DNA of 64,000 nucleotides. It comes from Cellulosimicrobium sp. ES-005. Lineage in GTDB: Bacteria; Actinomycetota; Actinomycetes; Actinomycetales; Cellulomonadaceae. A program made the position numbers and the translations under genes. The stretch covers positions 3,410,001 to 3,474,000 of the forward strand of contig NZ_CP159290.1 in the NCBI RefSeq assembly GCF_040448685.1. Direction: 5' to 3'. The notes under the pieces are model-generated. The model saw only the letters and a list, made by a program, of their open reading frames with translations, searched no databases and was not told the DNA's origin. Below, one piece after another: positions 52,787 through 63,613 of the stretch (position 1 is its first letter; every line of letters begins with the position of its first letter).

Positions 52787-53329
52787 ATGAAGTCATTTGT
52801 GTGGGGTGTAACGGGCAGCGCTCTTGGGATTCTGATTGTGGTGGTTGTGGGCGTGATGAGCGCACAAGCCGTCGGGCTGGAGGGCGGAGCCGTGCTCTCG
52901 CTCAACAACGAGGTTGTGGGTGTCACCAGCCCACGCTTGCCAATACTCCAGTTCGCCGCAATAGCCAGTTCTTGCGCGCTCATTGCGTACGCGCTTACGT
53001 TAGGGGTAGCGGGCAGGCCTCGCGAGCAACGTCATTTGTTCTTGAGCGGCTTCTGCATCGCAGTCGGTGCCCTGATCGCACTAGGAGTCTACTTTGCTGC
53101 GGCTCGCGACGAAGCTGCCGGTGGAATTTCGGTCGGTTTCGCAAGTGGCTGGCAAGGGTGGATCGAGGAAGGTGCCATGAACTCGGCCGTGCATCTCTTG
53201 CTCGTCCTTTCGCTCGGAACGCTGGCGCTTTCGCTGTACCAGACGTTGCGGGGTCAAGTGCGCAGGCATGAGCAAGAAGATCCAACTCGGATGAACAGTG
53301 CGCTGCCTGACGGTCAACGCCATCTCTAG
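52787..53329 (+). CDS. Four-helix membrane protein closing the secreted-protein operon
   Basis: 180 residues, AAGG at good spacing. Four hydrophobic segments (VTGSALGILIVVVVGVM, LQFAAIASSCALIAYAL, FLSGFCIAVGALIALGVYFAA, AVHLLLVLSLGTLALSLYQT) with extracytoplasmic loops, and a charged tail. GC is visibly lower than in the neighbouring genes. Could be the membrane partner (immunity, anchor or sensor) for the secreted proteins; purely inference. 53330-53625 shows no gene. Confidence 0.65.
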   Translation: MKSFVWGVTGSALGILIVVVVGVMSAQAVGLEGGAVLSLNNEVVGVTSPRLPILQFAAIASSCALIAYALTLGVAGRPREQRHLFLSGFCIAVGALIALGVYFAAARDEAAGGISVGFASGWQGWIEEGAMNSAVHLLLVLSLGTLALSLYQTLRGQVRRHEQEDPTRMNSALPDGQRHL

Positions 53330-53625
53330 GCCGGTCCCTTAGGGCTCAATGTGTGCCCAACTTACCGTTGACTCTGCCTGGCGCCGTGGCTGAGCGTCTT
53401 ATGGCGCTTCCACGGGCTCTAATGTAGCCCATGAGATTGAGTGGAAAGAGCCGCAGAAGGCGGCGGCTGGAAGCCCGCCACCGCGGGGTCGCCGACGGAC
53501 GCAGGCACGGCCTTGCACTAGTTGCGAAGAAACGACCCTTGACCCCCGATGGTCACGGGAAGGTTCTGAAAGATCAAAGCGCTGTCTAGGACGCCCGTTC
53601 AGCAAAAGGAACTCTAGCGTCGAAC

Positions 53626-54483
53626 TCAGCGGGGATCGCGGGTGCGCAAGCGAACCTTGGCCCGCGGCCCTTGGGCGGGCTCGAGGACAGAGATCCGGGA
53701 CGCGAGCCCGTCGATTGCTGGCGCGGGAGCTGGGATTCTCGCGGACTGCAGCGCGGTTCGGATTTCGCCTTCCGAGGGTCCGGCGTGCTGGTGGGCGATG
53801 GCGTTGAGCCGGTCTTCGACGGTGGCGGGCTGGCCCTCGTTGATCCAGCGATCGACATCATCCAGCGGCTTCGGCTTCTGACGTCTCCACATGGATCGAG
53901 GCAAGGCCTCGCCCGAGCGTGCTGCCAGAGCGCGTCCGACGGCGCGGTAGACGGTCGCGCGGGAGACCCCGAAGAGCTCGGCGATCTCGGCCGAGGTGTG
54001 GTTACCGGCGCGGTGGAGGTCAACGAGGTGTCGTTCCTGGGCCGGGGTGAGCTTGGGCTAGCGCCCCTTGAGCTTGCCCTTGGTCTTGGCGATCGCCATG
54101 CCTTCACGGGTGCGGGCGCAGATGAGGTCGGCCTCGAACTCGGCGACCATGGCGAGGACGTTCAGGAGGAGCCGGCCGACGGGGTCGTTCGGGTCGTGGA
54201 CCGTGGCCCCGATCTGGAGCCGCACGCTGTGGGTGGTGAGCTCGTCGACGATGTCGCGTGCGTCGCGAATCGAGCGGACGAGGCGGTCGAGCTTGGTCAC
54301 CACGAGCGTGTCCCCGGACCTGGTCGCGGCGAGGGCCTCGCGGAGCCCGGGGCGGTCGCGGTGGGTGCCGGTCGCGCCCTGGTCGACGTAGACGCGGCGC
54401 GGGTCGACGCCCATCGTCTCGAGCGCTTGGCGTTGGGCGGTGAGGTCTTGTTCAGCGGTCGAGCAGCGCGCGTACCCGATGAG
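53626..54483 (-). pseudogene. Serine recombinase with nonsense codon and lost start
   Basis: The frame reads LIGYARCSTAEQDL (catalytic Ser), TKLDRLVRSIRDA and NVLAMVAEFEADLICART, then GKLKGR followed by TAG at 54058, where relatives have Gln; after the stop it continues in frame with PKLTPAQERHLVDLHRAG and the HTH EIAELFGVSRATVYRAV, plus a 90-residue C-terminal extension to 53626. No ATG, GTG or TTG precedes the catalytic segment in frame. So both the start and the middle are damaged. Confidence 0.8.
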
Positions 54484-54692
54484 CGTCGCAGTTATGACCC
54501 GAATGTACGAAAGAAAGCGACCCTCACCGGGCGCATTTGCGGGCGGGTCTAGCGAGACCGCTTGAACCGAGGTGTCGCCTCGGCGTGCCGCCGCGCGTGA
54601 GGTGTCTCGGTAGGGGATGGGGCACCGGGCAGCTCTGCGGCGCGGTTAGTGATCGATCGGCGAGTTGCTTTCCCGGCGCCTAGGGTCGGGTC

Positions 54693-54926
54693 ATGCGTCC
54701 TTTGGACCAAGTTCTGTGGGTGCTGCCGATGTGCACTGGAGCGTTCTTGGCCATCGGCCAGATCGCCACGGCCGCAGATGAGGGCTGGACTCCCGTTCGC
54801 ATCGCGTTGCTGTGCTTCGCCGTGGTCCTGTTCGTTGCGTCGGCAACGCTCGGCGTCGTGCGGAACGTCCGCTCGCAGGTAGGTCGACGACCACCGGACA
54901 GTGATGGCGCTTCACCTCGAGACTGA
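54693..54926 (+). CDS. Small two-helix membrane protein
   Basis: 77 residues; ATG directly follows TAGGGTCGGGTC, a leaderless-type promoter. Two hydrophobic helices (VLWVLPMCTGAFLAIGQIA; IALLCFAVVLFVASATLGVV) and a polar tail. Unknown. Confidence 0.5.
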   Translation: MRPLDQVLWVLPMCTGAFLAIGQIATAADEGWTPVRIALLCFAVVLFVASATLGVVRNVRSQVGRRPPDSDGASPRD

Positions 54927-54942
54927 CGCGTTTCGATGAGGG

Positions 54943-55185
54943 TCAGCTGGCCGTGGGCGGGTGGTGAGAGCTGGCTACGGCGCGTTCGGCGTCGCCTGTC
55001 GCGCTCCACGTCGACATCACGTTTAGCACGGCGCCGACGGCGACGAGCCAGACCCACCAGGCCGACTCACGAAGGGTCACCCATGTCGCGGCAACGCACG
55101 CGACGACGGCGACGCAGAGCGTGCCGATTCGGAGCGCCGTCTTGTGACGGGCCATCCAGCGCTGGTGTCTTGTCGGCTCAGTCAT
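54943..55185 (-). CDS. Small membrane protein, second of a pair
   Basis: 80 residues, two hydrophobic helices (IGTLCVAVVACVAATWVTL and WWVWLVAVGAVLNVM). Its ATG overlaps the end of the upstream minus-strand gene by 8 bases. No family recognised; convergent with the small membrane gene at 54693. Confidence 0.5.
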   Translation of the reverse strand: MTEPTRHQRWMARHKTALRIGTLCVAVVACVAATWVTLRESAWWVWLVAVGAVLNVMSTWSATGDAERAVASSHHPPTAS

Positions 55186-55405
55186 CGACTCTATCCGGCG
55201 TCATCGGTGGAGACGGGTGCGATGTCGCGCGGCGGCAGGCAGTCCGGTGATCGATCCAGGCACCGATCACCAAGCCTGCCACCAGACCGGCGTACCACCG
55301 CCAGGCGCCACCGTCGGTGAGCACGTCCACGACGAGACCGACGCCGCCGAGGAGAAGCCCCAGCCATGCAAGCCAGTGCGTCCGGGGCTGTTCCGGTGGG
55401 AGCAC
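55178..55405 (-). CDS. Small membrane protein, first of a pair
   Basis: 75 residues, GTG start without a good ribosome binding site. Two closely spaced hydrophobic helices (WLAWLGLLLGGVGLVVDVL and WYAGLVAGLVIGAWID). Overlaps the next gene. The IS30 element sits directly upstream and may have separated it from its promoter. Confidence 0.45.
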   Translation of the reverse strand: MLPPEQPRTHWLAWLGLLLGGVGLVVDVLTDGGAWRWYAGLVAGLVIGAWIDHRTACRRATSHPSPPMTPDRVDD

Positions 55406-55416
55406 CCTTCGAGTGT

Positions 55417-56701
55417 GGCGGCATCACCCTCGCGACGCGAGCAGGGGTACGCGCCCGGGTGTCGCCGTCTCGGTCTGGCCGGGCTTGAGTCTGAGTCGTC
55501 GCGACGTCGTCCAGAACAGCTCGTCGGGCGACGCCCAGTCCAGCACGCGACGCGGTCGCTGGTTGAGCAGCTTCTGGATCCGGTCGAGGTCATCGCCGGT
55601 CGTCACGGCGAGATTGGTGCGGCGTGGGAGGTACTGGCGCAGGAGGCGGTTGGTGTTCTCGTTGGTGCCGCGCTGCCATGGGCTGCGGGGGTCGCAGAAG
55701 TAGACCGGGGCGTCGATGAGCGCGCTGAGGAAGGCGTGGTCGGCCATCTCGCGACCGCGGTCCCACGTCAGGGACTTGCACATGCCCGGTGGCACGTTGA
55801 ACAGGGCGCGGGCGACGGCGATGCTGACGTCCTTGGCCTTGATCCCGTCGGGCAGCGGCACGATCTTCAGGTAGCGGGTGGTGCGCTCGACGAGCGTCGC
55901 GACCGCGCTCGGGCGCTTGCCCATCACGAGGTCGCCTTCCCAGTGGCCGGGCTCGATCCGGTCGGCCACGATGGCGGGGCGGTGATGGATCGAGACCATG
56001 TCGCGCAGGTGCCCGCGCCCGTGCGAGCGCTTCACCAGCCGGGGCCGGCGCATCGTGCGGCCGGACCGCAGTCGCCGGTACGTGCTCTTCGGTAGGTTCC
56101 GCGACGCCGGCAGGTACACGGCGCGGTAGATCGTCTCGTGCGAGATCCACATGCCCGGCTCGTCGGGATGTTCGCGGCGGAGCCACGCCGCGATCTGCTG
56201 CGGGGACCAGTCCAGCTCGAGTCGCGAGAGCACCGTCGCCCGGAGCCGCTGGTCGCTTGCGAGGCGTGGCGCCCGTGGGCGTCTGGCTTCGACGCGGGCG
56301 CGCTCGTCGGCTCGCGTCGCACGGTAGTCGGCGCGCCCGCCGTTGCGGGCGATTTCGCGCGAGACCGTCGACGCCGATCGACCCAGCCCTTCGGCGATCG
56401 CCCGGGCAGAGAAACCAGCGGCGATCCCGCGCGAGATTTCCTCCCGCTCACCTGGGCTCAGGTGCCGTGGGGACCGTCTCGGTAGCGAGGGCCGCACTCC
56501 GCCGTGGCGCAGCAGGTATCGGCGCACGTGGTGCTCCTGGAGGCCGGCCCGATCGGCGATCCGCCGGAGGGACTCGCCCTCGCGCCACGCCTTCCACACC
56601 ACGTCCTGTACTGCCGCTGGCAGCGACGTCACCACACTCATCCCGACCTCCACGACCACGCATCATCCACCCGCGTGGTGCGTTGATCGGTTGAGACCGC
56701 C
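55417..56701 (-). mobile_element. IS30-family insertion sequence
   Basis: Bounds are tentative: GGCGG-starting sequences face each other at 55417 and (inverted) 56701 and share GGCGG, TCA, CC and ACGC in order, fitting imperfect terminal inverted repeats around the transposase. No target duplication was recognised. Confidence 0.5.
55424..56641 (-). CDS. IS30-family transposase
   Basis: 405 residues from ATG 56641 (GGAGG 5 bases upstream). N-terminal HTH regions (SLRRIADRAGLQEHHVRRYL and ARAIAEGLGRSASTVSREIARNGG) are typical of IS30. The DDE catalytic domain shows EGDLVMGKRPSAVATLVERTTR (first Asp), LTWDRGREMADH (second Asp) and PWQRGTNENTNRLLRQYLP (Glu). Appears full-length, with no stop or frameshift, so it may be active. 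It forms the right-hand part of the accessory island next to the heme operon. Confidence 0.93.
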   Translation of the reverse strand: MSVVTSLPAAVQDVVWKAWREGESLRRIADRAGLQEHHVRRYLLRHGGVRPSLPRRSPRHLSPGEREEISRGIAAGFSARAIAEGLGRSASTVSREIARNGGRADYRATRADERARVEARRPRAPRLASDQRLRATVLSRLELDWSPQQIAAWLRREHPDEPGMWISHETIYRAVYLPASRNLPKSTYRRLRSGRTMRRPRLVKRSHGRGHLRDMVSIHHRPAIVADRIEPGHWEGDLVMGKRPSAVATLVERTTRYLKIVPLPDGIKAKDVSIAVARALFNVPPGMCKSLTWDRGREMADHAFLSALIDAPVYFCDPRSPWQRGTNENTNRLLRQYLPRRTNLAVTTGDDLDRIQKLLNQRPRRVLDWASPDELFWTTSRRLRLKPGQTETATPGRVPLLASRG

Positions 56702-56997
56702 GTCGTTTCTATGGCAGGGGAGGAGTTGTCGCGATCCGCCAAGCACCCTGGACCATCCGGGGCCCACGCGTCGAACCGGGACGCCTCGCAGCGAGCGCTC
56801 GGTGAACGTGAACGGGAAGCAGCGGCGGTAGACCGCTGATCGGTCACCCGTGGACCGACGTCGCGCGCAAGGAACCGTCCTCGTCGGTGGATGACGCGGC
56901 GAGGAGCCGTGCGCCCCGATGAGTGATGTGGACGCGGAGCACCACGAGGCGTCGGCCGTGAGGCCCTCGGCAAGCGGTCGACGGTTCCCGACCGTGC
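56702..56997. other. Non-coding stretch between IS30 and hmuV
   Basis: No gene with convincing codon use or start signals on either strand. It is the junction of the accessory island with the heme operon. The hmuV stop lies immediately to the right. Confidence 0.5.
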
Positions 56998-57870
56998 TCA
57001 GCGGCGCGGCAGGACGATCGGTGCGCCGCCGCCGGGGTGGTCGACGACCTCGACGGGGTAGTCGTAGACGCCGCTCAGCAGCCCGGCCGTGAGGACGTCG
57101 CGCGGGCCGCCGTCGGCGACGACGCGGCCGCCCGCCAGGACGGTGACCTGGTCGGCGTACGCGGCGGCGAGCGAGAGGTCGTGCACGACGACGACCACGG
57201 CACCCCCGGCGGCGGCGTGCGCCCGGGCGAGCTGGAGCACCAGCTCCTGGTGCTTGAGGTCGAGCGCGGCGGTCGGCTCGTCGAGCATGAGGAGCGTGGT
57301 GCGCTGCGCGAGCACGCGGGACAGCGCGACGCGGGCCTTCTCCCCGCCGGACAGCGACGTGAAGTGCCGGTCGGCGAGGTGCTCGACGTCGGTCGCGGCC
57401 AGCGCCTCGGCGACCGCGGCGTCGTCCTCGTCCTCGAACGGGGTGCCGCGCCACGGCGAGCGGCCCATGCGCACGACGTCCACGGCCGTGAACGGGAAGC
57501 TCAGCGAGACCTGCTGGAGCATGACGGACCGGCGCAGGGCGAGCTCGGTCGGGGTCCACGCGGCGAGCGGGCGGCCGTCCACGGTGACGTCCCCGGCCTC
57601 GGGGCGAAGGTCGCCGGTGAGCACACCCAGCAGCGAGGACTTCCCGGCCCCGTTCGGGCCGAGCAGCGCGCGCACCTCGCCCGCGCGGACGTCGACGGAC
57701 ACGTCGCGCAGGATCGGCGCCTCGCCCAGGGTGAGGGACACGCCGTGCGCGGCGGTGACCACGTCGCCGGGCGCGGCCAGCCGGGGGAGGCGGGGCCGCC
57801 GTCGGGCACCGGTGACGGCGGTGCGCAGCGCGCCGAGGAACGACGATCCCTCGTGGCGGAGGTCGCTCAT
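56998..57870 (-). CDS. hmuV: Heme ABC transporter ATP-binding protein
   Basis: 290 residues, ATG overlapping the permease stop (ATGA). Walker A GPNGAGKSS (about residue 73), signature LSGGEKARVALSRVLAQ, Walker B LLMLDEPTAALD, H-loop VVVHDLSLA. The QVSLSFPFTAVDVVRMGR segment is typical of HmuV/FecE-type subunits. An N-terminal extension of 35 basic residues is unusual. It drives heme uptake through HmuU. Confidence 0.93.
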   Translation of the reverse strand: MSDLRHEGSSFLGALRTAVTGARRRPRLPRLAAPGDVVTAAHGVSLTLGEAPILRDVSVDVRAGEVRALLGPNGAGKSSLLGVLTGDLRPEAGDVTVDGRPLAAWTPTELALRRSVMLQQVSLSFPFTAVDVVRMGRSPWRGTPFEDEDDAAVAEALAATDVEHLADRHFTSLSGGEKARVALSRVLAQRTTLLMLDEPTAALDLKHQELVLQLARAHAAAGGAVVVVVHDLSLAAAYADQVTVLAGGRVVADGGPRDVLTAGLLSGVYDYPVEVVDHPGGGAPIVLPRR

Positions 57871-59012
57871 GCCCAGCCTCCCTGGCGCGAGCGCGTGCGG
57901 CGCAGCAGGTAGAAGAAGAACGGCCCGCCGACGAGCGACGTGATCATGCCGAGCGGCAGCTCGACGTTCGCGACGGCGCTGCGCGCGAGGAGGTCGGCGG
58001 CGAGCAGCACGACGGCGCCGCCCAGCACGGACGCGGGGATGAGCGTGCGGTGGCTCGGCCCGCACACCATGCGCACGAGGTGCGGCACGACGAGCCCGAC
58101 GAACGCGATGATCCCCGTGAACGCGACCCCGGCGGAGACGAGCAGCGCGACGAGGACGATCACGAGCTGGCGCAGCCGCTCGACGTCGACCCCGAGGTGC
58201 TGCGCGGCGCGCTCGCCCAGCGCGAGCAGGTCCATCTTGCGCCGCACGAGCATCGCGCCGGTCACGCCGACGACGGCGATCGGCAGGACCACCGCGACGG
58301 ACTGCCACGTCGCGCCGCCGAGCGAGCCGAGCTGCCAGAAGACGATCTGCTCGCGCGCGGCCGGGTCGGCCACGAACGTGAAGAACGCGAGCATCCCGCC
58401 CGCGAACGCGTTGACCGCGATGCCGGTGAGCACGAGCGTCACGACCTCGGTGCGGCCACCCGCGCGCGCGAGCGCGTAGACGACGAACGTCGTGACGAGC
58501 CCGCCGGCGAACGCCGCCGCGGCGACCCACGTGCCGGGCACGAGCGCGCCCGCGGTGACGATGACCGCGCACGCGCCCACGGCCGCGCCCGAGGAGACCC
58601 CGATGACGCCGGGCTCCGCGAGCGGGTTGCCGAACACGCCCTGCATGAGCGCGCCCGAGCACGCGAGCGCCGCGCCCACGACGATCGCCAGGACGACGCG
58701 CGGGAACCGCACGACCCACAGCGCGTTCTCGCCCTGCGGGTGCGACGGCATGGGCCCCCAGTCGAGCCCGACGTGGTGCGCGAGCGAGCCCAGCACCTCC
58801 GCGGGGGACACCGGCACCTGGCCGGTCATGCCGGACACGATCGTGAGCACCGCGAGCGCGACGCCCAGCCCGACCATGAGCCAGCGTGCGGCCCGACGGC
58901 GCTGCTGCCCGACGGCGGGACCCACCCGGGCGGATCGACCTCCCGGGCGCGGGGCGTCGTCGGGCGCGGGGGCGTCCTCCGTGGCGCCCGGCGGGCGCGT
59001 CACCGCGCTCAC
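57867..59012 (-). CDS. hmuU: Heme ABC transporter permease
   Basis: 381 residues from GTG 59012, which overlaps the hmuT stop (GTGA). BtuC/FecCD-type permease with about ten helices; conserved PRVVLAIVVGAALACSGALMQG, NPLAEPGVIGVSSGAA and FVGLVVPHLVRM, the last being the loop that contacts the ATPase. A 45-residue polar N-terminus precedes the first helix. Confidence 0.94.
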   Translation of the reverse strand: MSAVTRPPGATEDAPAPDDAPRPGGRSARVGPAVGQQRRRAARWLMVGLGVALAVLTIVSGMTGQVPVSPAEVLGSLAHHVGLDWGPMPSHPQGENALWVVRFPRVVLAIVVGAALACSGALMQGVFGNPLAEPGVIGVSSGAAVGACAVIVTAGALVPGTWVAAAAFAGGLVTTFVVYALARAGGRTEVVTLVLTGIAVNAFAGGMLAFFTFVADPAAREQIVFWQLGSLGGATWQSVAVVLPIAVVGVTGAMLVRRKMDLLALGERAAQHLGVDVERLRQLVIVLVALLVSAGVAFTGIIAFVGLVVPHLVRMVCGPSHRTLIPASVLGGAVVLLAADLLARSAVANVELPLGMITSLVGGPFFFYLLRRTRSRQGGWA

Positions 59013-60271
59013 GACGCGGGGAGCTCGGGCGCGGGCACGCCGTAGAACGCCTCGACGAGCGACGCGATGGTGTACCCGGTGCGGGGGCCGAACGTGAGGA
59101 GGCGCGAGCCGTCCATGTCGACGACGCGCCGCGCCTCGCCCGCGCGCGTCTGCGCGAGGCCGGGGATCGCCATCATCGCGTCGAGCCCGCCCATGGACTC
59201 GAGCCCGTCGGTCATGACGAGGTAGGCGTCGGGCGCGGCGCTGATGATCGCCTCGCTCGTGACCGGCGCGTACTGCTGCGTGAGGCCGATCGCGGTCCCG
59301 GCGTCCTCGCCGCCGATCTCGCGGATCAGGTCGTCGGCGCCGGAGCCGGGCCCGAACAGCATCTTGATGTTCGCCCCGCGCAGGTAGAGGAACGCGACGC
59401 GCGGCGTCCCGGTGTCCTGCGGCACCGCGGCGAGGGCGGCGCAGATCTGCCGGTCCGTGCGCTCGACCAGCGCCTCGCCCTGCTCGGGCACGCCCAGCGC
59501 GGTCGCGACGGCGCGGATCCGGTCGTCGACGCCGTCGAGCGTGCGGGCCTCGTCGAAGTACACGACGGGGATGCCCGAGCTCTCGAGCTGGCCGCGCACG
59601 TCGTCGGTGAGGATCGTCGCGTCGGTGAGGATCACGGAGGGGTTCAGCCCGAGGATCGCCTCGACGTCGAGCGCGTGCCCCGCGCCCGTGACGACGGGGA
59701 CGTCCGCGGCCTCGGGGAAGCCGGTCGGCAGGTCGCGGCCCACGACGTTCGCGCCCAGCCCCAGGCTGTAGACGATCTCGCCGAGCGTCCCGTACAGGTC
59801 GACGGGGATGATGCGGCTCACGTCGGTGATCTCGACCTGGCGCCCGTCGACCGACTCGACGGTCACCGGGAGCTGCGACACGGGCGCCTCGGCGACCGGG
59901 TGGATCGCGTCGTCGGCGAACGTCGCGCTCGTAGGCCCGGTGGGGAAGGACGCCGGGTCGACGTCGGTCCCGCCCCCCGCGGCGCGGGACGCGTCGAGCG
60001 TCGTGCAGACCGGCGCGCCCGTCGCCGCGTGGGCCGTCTCCGCGGGCGCCGCCTCGACGGGCGCGGCGTCCTGGCTCGCCTCCGCCGACGGCGTCGCGGG
60101 CGGCTCGTAGGGGAGCGGCGCGCACGCGGCGACGAGCCCCAGCACGACGCCGGCAGCCGCCCCGGCCAGGCTCGTCGCCGCGCGTCGGGACCTGCGCGTG
60201 CTCGAGGGCGCGCTCGCCGCCCGGGTCGACGAGTCGCTCGGTCGCTGCACGGCGCGGGCACGGTGACGCAT
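59009..60271 (-). CDS. hmuT: Heme-binding substrate-binding lipoprotein
   Basis: 420 residues from ATG 60271 (GGAG upstream); a longer frame to 60460 would cover the promoter. Lipobox VAAC at about residue 50. Type III periplasmic-binding fold: SRIIPVDLYGTLGEIVYSLGLG, NPSVILTDATI, and a C-terminal RVVDMDGSRLLTFGPRTGY. Carries the conserved Tyr/His positions expected for heme ligation in HmuT proteins, though I did not assign them individually. First gene of the hmuTUV operon, behind an iron box. Confidence 0.92.
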   Translation of the reverse strand: MRHRARAVQRPSDSSTRAASAPSSTRRSRRAATSLAGAAAGVVLGLVAACAPLPYEPPATPSAEASQDAAPVEAAPAETAHAATGAPVCTTLDASRAAGGGTDVDPASFPTGPTSATFADDAIHPVAEAPVSQLPVTVESVDGRQVEITDVSRIIPVDLYGTLGEIVYSLGLGANVVGRDLPTGFPEAADVPVVTGAGHALDVEAILGLNPSVILTDATILTDDVRGQLESSGIPVVYFDEARTLDGVDDRIRAVATALGVPEQGEALVERTDRQICAALAAVPQDTGTPRVAFLYLRGANIKMLFGPGSGADDLIREIGGEDAGTAIGLTQQYAPVTSEAIISAAPDAYLVMTDGLESMGGLDAMMAIPGLAQTRAGEARRVVDMDGSRLLTFGPRTGYTIASLVEAFYGVPAPELPAS

Positions 60272-60339
60272 GGGGAGATCTCCAGGGGGCAGGTGCGCTG
60301 GGGCGGCGCGACACGGCGTGGTCGTCGCCAGACCCGGGT

Positions 60340-60358
60340 AAGACGAGCCTAACCTGAC
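60340..60358 (-). promoter_or_regulatory. DtxR/IdeR-type iron box upstream of hmuT
   Basis: On the minus strand TCAGGTTAGGCTCGTCTTA matches the 19-bp consensus at 13 positions, with a perfect left half (AGGTTAG) and a weak right half. It lies 69 bases before the hmuT start, so iron-loaded DtxR would repress heme uptake. Confidence 0.65.
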
Positions 60359-60428
60359 TTCGAGGAAATCCCGACCGTCGTCCATGTCACCCCCGTCACC
60401 ACGTGCCGGGCCTGGCACCATAGGCGGG

Positions 60429-61291
60429 GTGGGACAACACTCGGCGCGACGACGCGTCACCCGTTACACGCTCGGCCACGACTCCGCGCACGTCTCGAGG
60501 CGCGAGGACCAGCTGACGGTCGAGGAGCCCCTCGAGGTCCGCGTCGACGGTCGGGTGCTGACCGTCACCATGCGCACGCCGGGCCACGACCTCGAGCTCG
60601 CGCTCGGGCTGCTCGTGGCCGAGGGCGTGGTGCACCACCCGCACGACGTGCGCACGGCACGCCTGTGCGCGACGGCCGACAACACGGTCGAGGTGACGCT
60701 CGCCGAGGCGGCCCGGCCGCGCGCCGTCGGCCTCGCGCGGGCGCTGCCCACGACCAGCGCGTGCGGGCTGTGCGGCGCGGACAGCATCGACGCGGTGCGG
60801 ACCCGCTCCGCCCACGCCCTGTCCGACGACGGGCCGGACCTCGACCCGGCCTGGCTCCTCGGCCTGCCGGACCGGATGCGAGCCGCCCAGGTCGTGTTCG
60901 CGCGGACCGGGTCGCTGCACGCGGCCGCGCTCGTGGACGTCGAGCGCGACGAGCTGCTCGTCGTGCGCGAGGACGTGGGGCGGCACAACGCGGTCGACAA
61001 GGTCGTCGGGTGGGCGGTCCAGCGGGGCCGCCTGCCGCTGCCCGGCACGGTGCTCGTCGTGTCCGGGCGCGCGGGGTTCGAGCTCGTGCAGAAGGCGTCG
61101 ACGGCCGGGATCCCGGCGATGGTCGCCGTCTCCGCGCCCTCGACCCTCGCCGTCGACCTCGCGGTCGAGGCCGGGATCACGCTCGCAGGCTTCGCCCGAG
61201 GTGACTCGATGGTCGTCTACGCGGGCGAGCACCGGGTCCGCGCGGCGGCCCCGGGCGCGACCGCGGTCCCGCGCCCGACGGCGGTCCCGGC

Positions 61292-61295
<4 letters not shown>
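60429..61295 (+). CDS. fdhD: Formate dehydrogenase accessory sulfurtransferase
   Basis: 288 residues, GTG start close to a CATAGG -10-like element (leaderless type). The sulfur-carrying CxxC is in TTSACGLCGADS (about residue 117); conserved VREDVGRHNAVDKVVG and SGRAGFELVQKA are FdhD hallmarks. It passes sulfur from a cysteine desulfurase to the molybdenum cofactor. Its stop overlaps the next gene, which encodes the probable client enzyme. Confidence 0.95.
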
Positions 61296-63580
<2,285 letters not shown>

Positions 63581-63613
63581 AGCCCCGGTCCGGCTGCCGG
63601 GGTCGCGGCGGGC

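Noticed and set aside
53399-53605. 68-codon minus-strand frame
   Set aside because: No ribosome binding site, no hydrophobic or domain pattern, overlaps non-coding sequence.
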